Part shown: positions 38,615 to 50,359 of the stretch, piece after piece
Position numbering within the stretch: position 1 is the first letter of the stretch
Layout: every line of letters begins with the position of its first letter
DNA from: Cenococcum geophilum 1.58
Lineage: Eukaryota; Ascomycota; Dothideomycetes; Gloniales; Gloniaceae
DNA: 64,000 nucleotides
Assembly (NCBI GenBank): GCA_001692895.1
Contig: KV748200.1
Coordinates: 1,128,914 to 1,192,913, forward strand
Direction: 5' to 3'
Position numbers and translations under genes: made by a program
The notes under the pieces: generated by a model
The model's database searches: none
The model's input: only the letters and a program-made list of their open reading frames with translations
Told to the model about the DNA's origin: nothing

Positions 38615-39628
38615 TCCTTAAAATCGGACTCTACACCTATATGTGGTGAGGCCTACGAACCTACTAGTCTTCGGACTCAGTAAAGCTAACGCAGAGACGT
38701 TACACAGCTGTGGGTAGGAGGTCGTGGTGGTAGTCGAAATGTTATAGGGGGTAGTGAAAAGTTTTTACATGGGATAGTGAGATCTCGAAAACCACTACTA
38801 ACGGTACCCCCTTTATAGTAGATAACTGCTACACCCCTATTTAACCCTATGTAATCCTCGCGGATATAAGATAGAATTTAACGTCCCTTGACCCCTAATT
38901 GAAAGTATTAATGACCTTATATTAATGAACGAATGCGCGATAAATAAACGAACAAACAAGCAAATATACGGCCCCTTCTAACCCCTAAGGCGATCGCCCG
39001 CGGAGCATACAGTTACTCGCCGTTTTTTACTGCTATAATACTACCGTAGCCTAAATTGCGACCTACGGTTTTCCTTAGTCTCCTTTTAACGGAGTAGTAA
39101 CCCTTAAAGAGGGCCTAGCTGGGGCCTAAGTATAAAAGATACCCAAATACAACATAATATATCCCGCTGTTAGTATTACAGTAGTTAAAACAGATAAATC
39201 CCCCTTACGCCTTTAATGGCTCTAGGGGGGGGGAGGCAAGGCGTATATAGTAATAGTTAATAAGAGATAGTATATAGGGGACGGTTAAGATATAGGAGAA
39301 ACAATAAGTATACGGCAATCGATTGGCAAGGCCTAGCTAGGACGTAGTGAACCCTAGCTTTGGATAAGCTAGAGAAGAAAGTAGTAGTTCCTAAGGAGTT
39401 TGAACATCTAAGGAGGATAGGACGTAGCTATAGGCCCGCAGGGCCGCTGCTATGGACGGATATGGCAAATCGGGGTTTTTTATCCTACTGAGGTAGCTCA
39501 TAGGGTTTTTCCTCCCCTAACCCAACTGTAGGGTTTTCTTCCTATAAATACACAAGTTTTCCCCTATAATAGAGTAGTCTACATAGGCTATAAGGATCCG
39601 TATTAGACGTTAATTAAAGAACTACTAC
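38615..39628 (+). mobile_element. 1-kb non-LTR-type retroelement, copy E2, with (ACT)n tail
   Basis: 1,014 bp, homologous to 5,369-6,395 from end to end with mostly C/T and G/A differences. Target duplication TAATAAGAGAC(A/G)ATAG, 16 bp, at 38,599-38,614 and 39,629-39,644, the single difference being a transition. Ends in (ACT)3. Contains an unbroken TATAAAAGA box near 39,131 but no ORF. Confidence 0.8.
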
Positions 39629-39644
39629 TAATAAGAGACGATAG

Positions 39645-40290
39645 TTAAAGAAGATACCCCTACCGTTTGGCTTTACCTACTCTAATTTATGCTTAAATTA
39701 AAGCCTTAGTAGTAGCTCCTCCTCTTTACTTTCCGCCGTTAAATTTTTAGATATTAGCTTAAATACTTATAAAGGAAGTATAGGGGGTCTCCGTAATTAA
39801 CGCGGGGTTTATATATAGTGGCTAATATTATCTAGATTAAGCTCTAGGTGGAGGTATAGTAACTAATAGTTTTATTACTAACTTAAAGGACGATAGAAAT
39901 CTATATTTAAAAGCTATATAAGACGCGGTAGCTGCGGAGGAACCCTTATTATATTACAATCCTGCGATTAATAAAAGCGTTAAACCTCCTTATAATCTGC
40001 CTCCTCCGCTACCTTAGGATTATTTAATATTTCCTTAAGTTCGCTGTTAGTAAAAGCAGCTGCCTACCGTAATAGCCTATTAAACGCCGTTAGTAGAGAG
40101 AAGTTAAGCTACATGCTAATCTGGCTACTAAATGTAGGCGGCAGGGTTACGACCGTACTTATACTTAAGCTCTGTATAAGGGTAGGTGGCGACAGTCAAG
40201 GCCTTTAAAGGGGTGGACGAGAAGGACTTCCAACGGCGGCAGCGGTAGTACGTTTGGAGCTTATATTAACGAGAGGAAGGCTATATTACA
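39645..40290 (-). other. inner part of the mariner-like element, possible second gene (left half)
   Basis: Minus-strand reading shows stretches with few stops such as AAAFTNSELKEILNNPKVAEEADY (about 40,080-40,000; only the first 20 residues are reliable as a frame). It is Ser/Thr/Pro-rich upstream. No known domain was identified. It continues into 38,598-37,316 once the 1-kb element is removed. Confidence 0.3.
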
Positions 40291-40492
40291 CTAAGATCTA
40301 GAGCAAATATCACGATATTGGTAAGGAAGAGAAGTTGCGAATAGCTTCAAAGTGCAAGGAGGCCCTCCTCCTAGCGGCCACTACATCTAATTCTGCTAGC
40401 TCTACATACTAATTTAGGCGAGTCTTAAACGAAATTAGATGCCATCGCTGCTACGCACACGGGGGGGGGGACACCGAACCTCCTGGTCTCTG

Positions 40493-40586
40493 TAACAGCT
40501 TTATATTTTAATAAAAATCTAATCGATTATAGAGGAGACTAGCCTAATTTGACTTATTGGCTTATTGGGTTAAATAAGTGTTGTTA
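40493..40586. other. short unassigned spacer between mariner-like element and LINE
   Basis: Contains AAAAATCTAATCGATTATA (about 40,518), a 19-bp string that also occurs at about 29,311 on the same strand, on the far side of the nested block. No feature recognised. Confidence 0.35.
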
Positions 40587-40600
40587 AGGAGTCAAATATA

Positions 40601-41990
40601 ATAATAATAATTCATTACTTAACGTCCGATTTAGATCCCTATTGGGCCCATACGGACTACTCCTTATTTACATATGGGGAGAAAACTCTATTTAAGAAAA
40701 ATAAGAAAACCCCGTGATCCATCTCCCCGCCTTTTAGGACTTGCCTACTTAACGCCTATAAGTCGCCTATAGTGCTCTACTACCTTACTATTTAACCTCC
40801 TTAGGAACCACTGCTGCCGTAATAAGCCTACGGACGCGCTAGTATTATAAACTATTACTCTACTACTGTAGAGTTACTAGGGGGCACCTACTACTTGCCC
40901 CCTTGCCTTCTATTACCATTTTCCTTATAACCTGGAACTAATTTAGCATATTTTAACTAATAAGCCACTAGGTAACCGCCTTAAGGCCTTTTTATATTAA
41001 GAGCAGTATATTATAGTTTTTTGTGCCAGCTGCTAAAAGTATTATTTCTTAATTAGTGCGTAGGGGGCATAGCAGTATTACGTGTTTTAGTGTTTATCTT
41101 ACCCAGCCATATTTATATCTTAGGCTACCTACTAGAACACCTACCTAGTAAAGCCAATCTTTTAGTCCTATTATTCCTATTCTTAAGAGTGTTACTATTA
41201 TATTTTCTACCTTTATTAGGCCTTCTTAGAGCCCTTAGGTATTTACCCCCTATAGCGTTAACTATACTATAGCTTGGGTTCGTCTTGCCTAAGTTAGCCT
41301 CTATACCTTTAACTCCTATTTACCTCTCTAGCGTTGGTCCAACCAGTATTATATTGCGGTAGATAGTTTCCCGGCGTTCTTACGTATTCTACTTTAGCTC
41401 CTTTCTCTATCTTGCTATCTTTACTGACCTCTTGCGCGTCTCCCTTCCTCCTCTATATGGGCCTGGGCCCTAAAGCGGCACTATTTTTCTTCTGCTTTTT
41501 TTACCTATTTCTCTAATATCTCTTCCCTACTTTAGGGTTATTAGTTTATTCTCCTACGGGGCACCCTAGGGTCCCTCTATAGTTTACTTAGGCGTGTCTT
41601 AATATACTTTATAACATTAGAGTTGCGTTTATTTTGCGTCCTTTATATTGCAGCGGCTTTAATATATAACTGTAGGGGGGGAATATTAGATTCCTTCTCA
41701 AGCAGTGCTGTGGCCGTTCGCTTGTACCCGCCTGTGATACTCCGGAGGCAGGCTGTCTGGACCTTTTGAAGTGGTTTAAGGAGTGATTTAGGGGGGCCCT
41801 TCTCAGTTTCTCTAATGGCCCAAATACTGGATCTATATGTCATGGTTGGCCGGACGACTGCTGTATATAGTAGGCGTGACCTCTGGAAGCATGGACCCCA
41901 TGTGGAATTGACAATCCTGGATAAAGCGATGAACTGTGCTTGGCCTTTACGGGCCGCTTGCGCCGCATGTGCGCTCCACCGGAGCTTAGG
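40601..41990 (-). mobile_element. 5'-truncated LINE, with target duplication
   Basis: 1,390 bp flanked by the 14-bp duplication AGGAGTCAAATATA (40,587-40,600 and 41,991-42,004). The minus strand begins inside the ORF2 C-terminal part: an open 41,643-41,990 frame has 'SRLLYTAVVRPTMTYRSSIW', the conserved post-RT block of Tad1-like LINEs. The rest (41,640-40,850) is RIPed, and the 3' end is AT-rich with an (ATT)n tail (40,601-40,620). The 3' end matches 1-228 of the window. 5' truncation is typical of incomplete target-primed reverse transcription. Confidence 0.88.
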
Positions 41991-42066
41991 AGGAGTCAAA
42001 TATACAGGTGAAAGTGTCTCTCATACAAAATTGCGAAAATTGAAGTCGAGCCTCGCACCATAGGCC

Positions 42067-42140
42067 CTCAGACGGCAGGATAAGCCTGCGTTACTAATCA
42101 AAAATCATAAAAAACGCAGTGCGCGGGCCAGCCGTCTGAG
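42067..42140. mobile_element. small inverted-repeat element (MITE-like) M2
   Basis: 74 bp between CTCAGACGGC and its complement, with a second inner inverted pair (CCTGCGTT/AACGCAG). Related by its ends to the element at 29,093-29,204. Confidence 0.55.
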
Positions 42141-42182
42141 TCGCTTACTGAGATAACTTCCTTCATGCGTTCCTTTTTCTTC

Positions 42183-42254
42183 ATTCTGTTCTTTTTTCTT
42201 CATTCTGTTCTTTTTTCTTCATTCTGTTCTTTTTTCTTCATTCTGTTCTTTTTC
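42183..42254 (+). repeat. 19-bp tandem repeat, about four units
   Basis: Units ATTCTGTTCTTTTTTCTTC start at 42,183, 42,202, 42,221 and 42,240, nearly identical to each other. Pyrimidine-rich. Immediately left a diverged unit (TTCCTTTTTCTTC) is visible. Confidence 0.9.
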
Positions 42255-42299
42255 GATATCAAGTCACATGATCACCGAGCTGGCCATTGTGCGGTCATC

Positions 42300-43720
42300 C
42301 AGGCACCAAGCTCGTCGATGCAATATCCTTAGGGTTGCTGTGTGAAGTCGTCGTTGCTGTTCACTGAGACGGCTGAACTGGGTCCTTGCGAAAATTCGTG
42401 GAAAATCTGGCCTCGAGATGGTGAGGAAGAGGTCATTGGCTGTCCATCAGAAACCGGCATGATGCGGAATCCGCCTTGTCTTAGTGGTGTGATTTTCTAG
42501 GCAACAGCATCTATTTCTGGGGCGAAAGGAAGAATTACGGCTCAGCACTGACGCGGGGCGGGCCACCATGTGTGTATGAAAGCACCTGAAAACATGTACT
42601 CGACCTCACCATATTCACCTTATTGGCTCAATTCTCATGTCTTAAAGCTTTGACTGTCAGCTTGCTGCGCGTCGTATGTATGCCGAAAGCGAAGGAGCTG
42701 TGGCATTCTATAATTGGCTGGAGGGGGGTTTTACGGCTCAGCTTTCTCCACAATGATGCATTACAGTTCCTCAAAGGACTCTAGAAAACTCTGGGGAGAG
42801 TGTGAAAACATGTATCTCATTGGCTGACTCGGATGCGCTGCCCCAATTCCTCACTGCTGCGGCCATTTTGCCTCCGCCTCACTTCTGTTTGCCCTGCATG
42901 CATTTATTCTATCAAAGCGTTCGAAGAGTAAGGCTGTGCTCTCGTCTCTTCTCTTCTTACTGGCTGTAAGAGGGTGTTTACGGCTCAGCATGCGGATACT
43001 GGGGGGCAATGTACTTATATTGAAAATCGTCGAAAACCTGGGGACGGGTGTAGCATAAGGAATTTATTGGTTGAACAACAATACTGGAAGTTCTTTGTTG
43101 TTGGCGGAGGGCTCTCATTCTGAAGGAGTCGGGGTTTTCACTTCCTTCTTTCAGGATTTTTGGTTCATGTAATTTTCTTTTTTTCACGTCTTGTGCGAGA
43201 ACTTCTCATTTACATCTTCCCTGAAAACTTTTCATGCAATAAGTCAGAGGCATCTCAAAGATGGGTGACGGCTCAGCACGAGGATGGGGGAGCACGAGGA
43301 TGGAGGGACACGATTTCTCTCACCAACTTTTCGCGAGACTAGGTACGGGCTGGGCTGCCCGTTGAGGATGTTATTGGGATACGTCTGGTCGGCTGGTCAA
43401 GACAGCCGTTGCGGCTCATGTGATCCTTCGCTTCATTTTCCCCGCAGGACTCAAGGATAGAGTGAGCGCCCTTCACTTTCCGCCAGAGAGAGCATTTTGT
43501 ACTTGTGATCGCCCGGTCGCCCCATTTGTAAGAGGTTCACAATGGGGTGACCGTGGGTCCCGGAGACCGTGCACCACTCGTCCTTGTATGTCTGATTGGT
43601 TGGTCTTGATAGCTGTTGCGGCTCATCAGACCCTTCGCAGCTGTTTTCTGCAGAACTCAGATAACGAGCAAGGGCTTTACACCCTGCCAGACGGCCATCT
43701 CTCAATTTTGAACACCTCCT
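42300..43720 (+). repeat. degenerate long repeat array with ACGGCTCAGC core
   Basis: A GCGGCTCA/ACGGCTCAGC core recurs at about 42,536, 42,731, 42,978, 43,267, 43,409 and 43,618 (spacing 140-290 bp). It is usually preceded by an ATTGGCTGACTCGG- or GGTCAAGACAGC-like block. The last two units align over about 100 bp (GTTGCGGCTCAT...CCTTCGC...GCAGAACTCA). Open frames here are short, overlap on both strands and have no domain. The same core is in the duplication at 28,812-29,010, on the other side of the transposon nest. Confidence 0.6.
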
Positions 43721-44343
43721 GGACCTAAGGCGGGTTGATTAACTATGTGATGGCCTTAAGACCCAGCCCTAATCGACCGCCGCCTTGCTGCGGCCAACTG
43801 AAGTTCCATACTATTGGCTAGATAAGAGGGGGCTGAGCAATTTATTCACGCCGCAAACTATGGGAATCGTTTGCACCAGAAAGGTGTTATTGGCTCTGGA
43901 TGATTCAGCTCGTAGACTAGTCCGGCCCCTTGCTCAACCCCGCTGTCGAATTCTCGAAATCTGTGTGTTGCACGAAGTTGTACACCTTGTTCTAAGATAG
44001 AAGTTCTACTGCACCGGTGAAAGTCTTTTTGCTGGAGGTAGTGAGCGTGAGCTGCTGAGCGAAAGCGATTCCTCGATTTCTCAGCAGACTTGACACGTAA
44101 ACTCAATGGTCACAAGATCGTTTCGTCACCACTTTTCTATTATCAGCGAAGTGAAGCGGCCAAAAAGAAAAGCAGATGCTATTAGAATCAGCCTTGAAGA
44201 TTTGAGGCCGGCGGTGATTTTGAGTGACTCTCCAGGCTTGAAGACAAACCAAGAAGACTAGGTTTTATCAGTCAAGACAGGAAAAGGACGATGCTTGTGT
44301 AGTAAGCTTACAGATTTACTGTCGATGAGTAAATTTTCCGAAG
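43721..44343. other. intergenic, nothing recognised
   Basis: Balanced composition, not RIPed, short open frames on both strands (up to 82 codons) without domains. It is the 3' flank of the minus-strand CorA-like gene. Confidence 0.4.
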
Positions 44344-46126
44344 TTAGACCAATTGCCGCGTCAGTTGCGGTCCTAAATCATCTGCTTCACGACGTTTGGC
44401 CCTCGGTTGTTTCCAAAGAACCCAGGCTGTTATGACCGTGCCCGAAAAGCCAGCAGTGAAGACAATATAGACCCAGAAGTTGGAAGCTACGGTCAACTTG
44501 TTTTGATCTTGGGAGTAGACAAAGAAGTTTGAACCAAATAATGTCTGCGGCGAGGTTAGCTACAGGTTCATAACTTGTCATCGTTTTGACGTACCGCCAT
44601 AAAGGTTGCGGGTAGGAATATGGCGGACACTAAAGCGATAATCTTCATAGACTTTGTGTCGCGTGTCGCCTGTTGGGTGAGCCTCTTGACAAGCTTATTC
44701 TCCTCGATTCCTTGCTCGGTAAGCTTCTGCATCTCGAAATTCATTATCTTTCCTGCTTCTGTCGCTCGAATCTCGAGAATGTTTTGCACCTAGTGATACT
44801 TTGTTAAACAGACCTAGTAGACTGAAAGAAGACTCACTAGCTGACCGATTCCAGTAGATCGCTCTAAAAGGTTGCTGATTCTGTCTGAGCTTGTCTGCTG
44901 GTCATATATGAATTTTTCGAGCTTATTGCTAATATGAGAAGAGCCAATAAGCAGACTCGCCGATTGCTGTCTCTGTAATTTCTCTAGTGAATCTCTCATC
45001 TGGTGACCAAGTCGAACGTTGAGACTGAGGATGTGCCGCAATCTTTGTAGTTTGTCTGTCAGTATTTGCAACTTCCGAATATCTGAGTAGTCCGCTTCTA
45101 CATCTCCTTCGAACTGCGGGCCTTTGATATTGGTATAGAACCCTCTATCGACCTAATACACTTAGTATCTCTACGAAGCCGAGGCGTACACCGGTAGACT
45201 TACCAACAATGAGAAATCTTCTTCGAGATAAGACAAATAGTCCCTCCAGTCGTCAGATACGCACAATAGAATCACTGGATGCAGTTGGAATTGTTGCCCT
45301 GGTGCTGTATCGTTACTGTTCCCGAAAGCGCGTCGCAACCGATCTTGAAGTGGGGCGGGCGCCTGTAAGATCACCCAACTATTTGTCTGGCTTCCAGAAG
45401 AAAGTTGTTGATACACTCCTACTTCTCTGATTGAGAAAGGATCCTTAGGGGATCTTCGGCCGTGTCGGGACACATATTTTATGTTGTAACCAATGCCTAC
45501 CGGATTAGATCATAATTCATGGATGACAAAAATGGGAGCATACTATAATCAAAGCCTGGGCTCATCAATCCAGGACCTTGCTGGTTGGAGTAATTGATAA
45601 AAAATCCGTTGAAGCTCTCTTCGACCGGGCGAACCTTCTCACAGAACAAGTAAACTATAGCGAGGAAATCCGGGTGCACCTCGAGGTAGGTACACAGTTT
45701 TCGGAAGTGCTCTTCGCATATCTGAAGACGGCTCCATGTATAGCTTTGATCGAGGAAACTACAAGGTATTCAGCTGCTGGTTGCTCGGCTAGACCACTGA
45801 GCCTACAATATCGATGTATCCTGCGAGCGCCGGAAAACTGCGCTCAAGTCCTCTGTCGTCTGTATCCGGACCAATTCAACCTCTCGCAAGCCGTCTAATC
45901 AGACATTAGCAGCCGTTGGGAGTCGGAAAAAGGAATAACAACCTTGCCCAGGAGTATTGAGCTCCAGAAATCTGAAGTTTGAGGCCTCCTTATCAACAAA
46001 GAGATCTTTCGCGAGCCGACTGATCCGATCGTCAACTCGTGAAGCATCAACATCGTGCGATGAAAGGTGAAGGTTCCGAGGATAATTTTCCCATCCCGCA
46101 TATGAATCGATTTTGAAATCAGACAT
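44344..46126 (-). CDS. CorA-like membrane protein, seven exons
   Basis: Exons (complement): 45943-46126, 45807-45894, 45544-45758, 45204-45496, 44838-45152, 44595-44789, 44344-44544; 496 residues. All six introns are 47-51 nt, end in TAG or CAG, and splice in frame. Donors are GTTGTT (weak), GTAGGC, GTATGC, GTAAGT, GTGAGT and GTACGT; removal eliminates all apparent stops. The N-terminal half contains FFLDQSYTWSRLQ and SIREVGVYQQL, conserved in fungal proteins of this type. The middle is coiled-coil-like. The C-terminus has two hydrophobic helices (about 413-433 and 455-477) with FGSNFF at the position of the CorA GMN motif. The family is related to CorA Mg2+ channels and often lies near fungal incompatibility genes; transport is unproven since GMN is not conserved. 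Confidence 0.85.
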
Positions 46127-46588
46127 CTTTTCTCCTACAAACTGGCCTCACAATGAGGTCAAGCGCAATTAAGGACTTGCTATCGGGCATTTACCGGAAT
46201 TGTGGGCATTTTGGGCAACGATGGGGCGCAGTTGCGAGTGTTCCACCTGCGCACGGTAATCTGCCTCGCTGGCGCCATGCGCACATGATACAGTTGACAA
46301 TCAACAAGAAGTTTGGAATTCAAGAGGCTGTGTAGATACTTGGAGTTCGAATTTAGAAGATAGAAGAAATATAGTAGGCATCCATGGCGTCCCTATTTTG
46401 CCTCACTCGACAATCTATTCCTCCGCTGCAAGTCTCATCTAATGATCTGTGCTTTACGGAATTCAAATCGCTTGTCTGAACTGTCTCTGAATCTCCACAA
46501 GCTCATCCTATTGTTGTTAAAGTCCATCGATTAGCGATCCTGTTGTGTATATTCATCATCAGTATCTGGGTTGATGGACTTACCCGAG

Positions 46589-46789
46589 TCAATTCGCGTG
46601 GGACTTGGACTTTCCATTTCTCTCCTTCATCCGGCAGCTGTTTTTTGTGTCAATAACGGCCAAAAATGCTTCGTAATTCTGGCTGCTTACGACAATCTCA
46701 AAGTTTCCATCCTTGAACAATCTCTCAAGGTATGATTTCAAAATACCATGGTCTACAGTGTATCGACCTTCAATGACCTGGACAATCAT
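46589..46789 (-). CDS. small hypothetical protein, 66 codons, uncertain
   Basis: Open minus-strand frame starting ATGATTGTCCAG. The product contains LKSYLERLFKDGNFEIVVSS, faintly like the start of a BTB/POZ domain, but it stops after 66 residues. A GTAAGT...ACAACAG intron-like segment lies just downstream (46,586 leftward) but does not rescue the frame. It may be a decayed BTB gene or a chance frame. It lies between the CorA-like gene and the SNF2 gene. Confidence 0.25.
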   Translation of the reverse strand: MIVQVIEGRYTVDHGILKSYLERLFKDGNFEIVVSSQNYEAFLAVIDTKNSCRMKERNGKSKSHAN

Positions 46790-47088
46790 TGTGCCTTGAT
46801 CCGCCGAGGATTGATTGAAAGGTTGTTGTTGTGGCTATGTTGTTGGGTGGAAATAACCAAAGAGAGTCTGCGCAACTGGAGAGCTGGGATCGTCAGTTTC
46901 AAATTATGTATTCGACCAGCTGCGCCTCTTTGGGGCTGTGCTCAATCGTCTGGAGAGGCGTGCATCTTCGGATAAGTTTTCGAACTCCATTGGTGCGGCT
47001 CCTCTCCAAAGCTCTCATGCCACTTTATGAACGCTACAGAAGCTCAAGACACAAATGCGGCTGAAAGACTCCTCAAAATCCGTCAATC

Positions 47089-50000
47089 ATGGAAGGACAA
47101 CAACTCCAAGCAAACGATATCACGATACTTGACTACAACCCTGACTTCATGACAGATTTCGGCGATATTTCTTTCGATACTACCAGCAGTTCCCAAAAGC
47201 GTCCCTGGCCTTTCGGGATCGATGATCCGCAATCTTCAGCTGACAACCCTTCTTCGCCCTCGACTACAAAACCTGCTGAAGCATTGCACTTGCTAGGATC
47301 AGTAAGTCATCGTATTGCCACACTCTAACACCTGTGATTGCTCACTATCTCTCGATCGTCAATGTAAAAGCACAGCTGCGATCCTCGAACGACAGAGCTC
47401 CTCGCCCTGACCAATTCTACTCAACTGGTCATTATATCCTCTTCGATGTCTCGCTCGTGGGTGATTACTTCGAGCTGCTGTACTCAGGCCAGAAATTTGC
47501 ACGCCTGAACAAAAACTTCTGCAGTGAAGTTCGGCGACTTACGCTTTTCGGTGTGAAATTCCAGGCTTATCTGTCCAAATCTGACTGGGAGTCTCTCTTT
47601 CCAATACAGAGCAATCATCGAACTGGTCCTGCGGTACCTTTCGACGTTGAGGTTAATGTGTATAGTTTTAAACATCATGCTGATCAAATTGGTGACATTC
47701 TGTCCCAGACCGGGGTCTTTCTACAGGATCCCGCCTATGGTTTAGACGAGGTGCCATATCATAATCCTCAGCTCCTTGAAATCCGAGGGGTCGAAGAAAG
47801 ACAAGAGGCTTTGGGTACCGTTGCAGACGAGTCCGCGTTGAATCCAATCAGTTTTGGCTCGGCGATGGAGCAGGAAAAAACAGGCCCAGAGCGCCAAAGA
47901 AACACAACTGACCTAGTAGATTCTATCCTTGATTCTCTGTCACACAACAGCATTCTGCAAGAGATCAGCACTGATCAGAACCGCATCAAAGCTAAGCTTT
48001 TACCGTAGGCACACGGTATTCATGGGTGTCATTCTTGCACGCTAATAGCCTTTTCAGACATCAAATGAAAGCAATTGACTTCATTCGACAAAGGGAGTGT
48101 AGTGAAATGCCAGCTCTACTGAGTCTTTGGAAGGAGCACAAGGCTGTGGGCGAAGAGATCTGGTAATATATTCCTTGCTTGGTTTTGAAGACAACTGAGG
48201 GTAAATAGCTTTCGGCATGTCTTGACGGCAGCAAAACGACCCCGACGTGAGGAGGCCAAAGAGGCCAAAGGCGGTATTATTGCAGACGATATGGGACTAG
48301 GGAAGACACTGGTAGTCTTATCCGCCATTGCAAGCTCTATGAAGAATGCCACAGATTTCGTGTCCAATTATGCTAAAGACCTGCCAACTTCATCGAAGTG
48401 TCAGCATGCGTCTCGGGCAACCTTAATATTGGCGCCTTCTACCCGTAAATAACCACCCACAACCAGAAACATTACCTCCAATGGCGCTAATTGTATGCAG
48501 TTTTGATTGATAGCTGGATCACCGAAATCCGAACGTGAGTCATTCAACACCCAAAGATTGGATTTGTTGTACCAGATCAGTTAACAGATGCAGACACACA
48601 TATACCGGTGGTATCACATTTCACAAGCATCTAGGTTCCGAGCGCCACAAAGAAAAAGAGATGAAGCGTCACTTTGAAAGTGACGTAGTATTCACCACAT
48701 TCGCAACAATCGCACAGGACCTCATGCGCGGAACCTCTCCACTTGCGAATATTCATTATTTCCGCATTGTTCTTGACGAGGGTGAAAATTTTTCTTCACT
48801 CAATAGCCCTCCTATTATTAATGAAAACATGTAGCCCACGAAATCCGCAATCGTTCCACCAAGCAATTTCAAGCCGTTGATAGACTCACTGCACAACATC
48901 GTTGGTGCCTTACGGGAACCCCTATTCAAAACAGCCTTGAAGATCTGGGAGCTCTGATCTCATTTCTCAAGGTCCCAATTCTAGACAAGCCTCAGACATT
49001 CCGCACCTATATCATCGCCCCTACGACTTTGAAAACAAAATCAAGGTATCAAAATCTGCAGACGCTTCTTCAAACCGTTTGTCTCCGAAGAACAAAAGAT
49101 ATCTTAGGATTACCGAATACTGTTGCGGAAAAAAGGGTCCTACGGCTTTCAGACCGTGAGCGAGTCGAATACGATGAACTCTTCCTGCGTTTCAGGGAAT
49201 ATGTTCAAATGGCTGTCAGTGGTCGCAGGTCCAAAGTGTCCGCTACTGTTCTTCATTCGATCCACGAACTGAGATTATTCTGCAACAATGGACCAAGAAA
49301 GGCTGCCATGGGAATCCCGGAGTCTGACGATGAGTTATTCTCACTCCTCCAGCTGCGCGATATGAATCTTTGCGCCCACTGTTCTGTGCCCATCTTCTCT
49401 ATCGATGAGGCTAGTGGGGGGATGTTCATGGCCAATTGTAAACACTTAGTTTGCCACGGCTGTCATTCCCAATGCTACACATCAAGAAAAGGTTGTCTGC
49501 TTTGTTACGGGGGTCATGCGCCAGTACGACCATCTGAGGATAGTATGTTAGCTTTGCATCTAGAAAGCACATACAGTGAGAAACCTGCTGCGGAGTTTCC
49601 AACGAAGCTTTTAGCACTTCGGAGAGACCTCCAGAATGATATGGAGAGTAAGTGGTAAGTGCACTGAATCCATCAGTTTTTCTTTTCTGTGGCTGACACA
49701 GTGGCAGTATTGTCTTTTCATCATGGAAGAAGACTTTAGACCTTGCAGCAGTCTTATTGAATTCCACCGGTCTACGCTACGACTTCATACATGGTGGTTT
49801 GGCTTTGAAAAAAAGACTCAAGGTGCTTGAGGAATTCCGGTCTCCGACAGGACCCAATATACTTCTCATGACGTTAGGCACAGGCGCAGTAGGGTAAGCG
49901 TTATGTTTTTCAATTTCCTCACAATTTTCAATGCTAAAGCTACACCATTACCAGTCTAAATCTCGCTGTCGCAACTCGTATATACATTCTCGAGCCACAA

Positions 50001-50359
50001 TGGAATCCCTTTATCGAACTGCAGGCAATGGCCAGAGCGCAACGATTGGGCCAAACGAAGCAGGTTACTGCTGTCCGATACATCATGGAAAACACAATTG
50101 AATCTGTACTTCTTCTCCACTTCCTCCCCTGTTCACACACCTTGAGTCTAATGCAGCAGCAGAGTAATGTGCTAAACAAGCAAATGAAAAAAGCAGCTCT
50201 GGCCGGGGACGGCTTTGGGAGAGAGAAATTCCAGGAGTCGCTAGTAAGTTGGGAGCCCCGATCAGACTCCATGTTAACTCCCCTAATCAATCATTACAGC
50301 AATACTTTGGTTTTGGCACTCGGCCAGTCGATACTCTTGGGGAGATGATGGAAGTCTGA
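47089..50359 (+). CDS. SNF2-family helicase with embedded RING finger (Rad5/HLTF-like)
   Basis: Eleven exons: 47089-47301, 47376-48004, 48058-48162, 48209-48444, 48501-48534, 48588-48781, 48835-49654, 49702-49893, 49955-50105, 50157-50243, 50300-50359; 906 residues, all junctions GT-AG and in frame. Residues 72-300 form an N-terminal region ending LLPHQMKAIDF. Walker A is DDMGLGKT (342-349), Walker B DEAH (469-472), then LTGTPIQN. A C3HC4 RING lies between the helicase lobes (C650, C653, C672, H674, C677, C680, C691, C694). The second lobe has TLGTGAVGLNL and ARAQRLGQTK. This order is that of Rad5/Rad16/HLTF ATPases, which remodel nucleosomes or act in post-replication repair, with RING ubiquitin-ligase activity. 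No HIRAN domain was recognised, so the exact orthology is open. Confidence 0.9.

Larger units (their letters stand above)
30151..40492 (+). mobile_element. Tc1/mariner-like transposon swollen by nested insertions
   Basis: Both ends carry the inverted repeat beginning CAGAGACC(G/A)GGAGGTTCGGTG. The left copy is 30,151 to about 30,890 (interrupted by MITE C) and the right copy is about 40,296-40,492, giving roughly 200-bp TIRs. Removing MITE C, LINE 32,067-37,300 and the 1-kb element 38,615-39,628 leaves about 3.5 kb. The plus strand has a DDE transposase (30,910-32,010). The right flank starts TA; the left flank is the broken MITE B with no TA, so the left junction has been altered. Confidence 0.7.

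Noticed and set aside
43420..44106. Opposing frames of 71-102 codons
   Set aside because: They overlap antisense to one another within degenerate repeats and lack domains or introns.
45497..46126. Apparent nonsense codons and a frameshift in the CorA-like gene, suggesting a pseudogene
   Set aside because: Three 47-48-nt introns with branch points and TAG acceptors remove all of them and keep frame.
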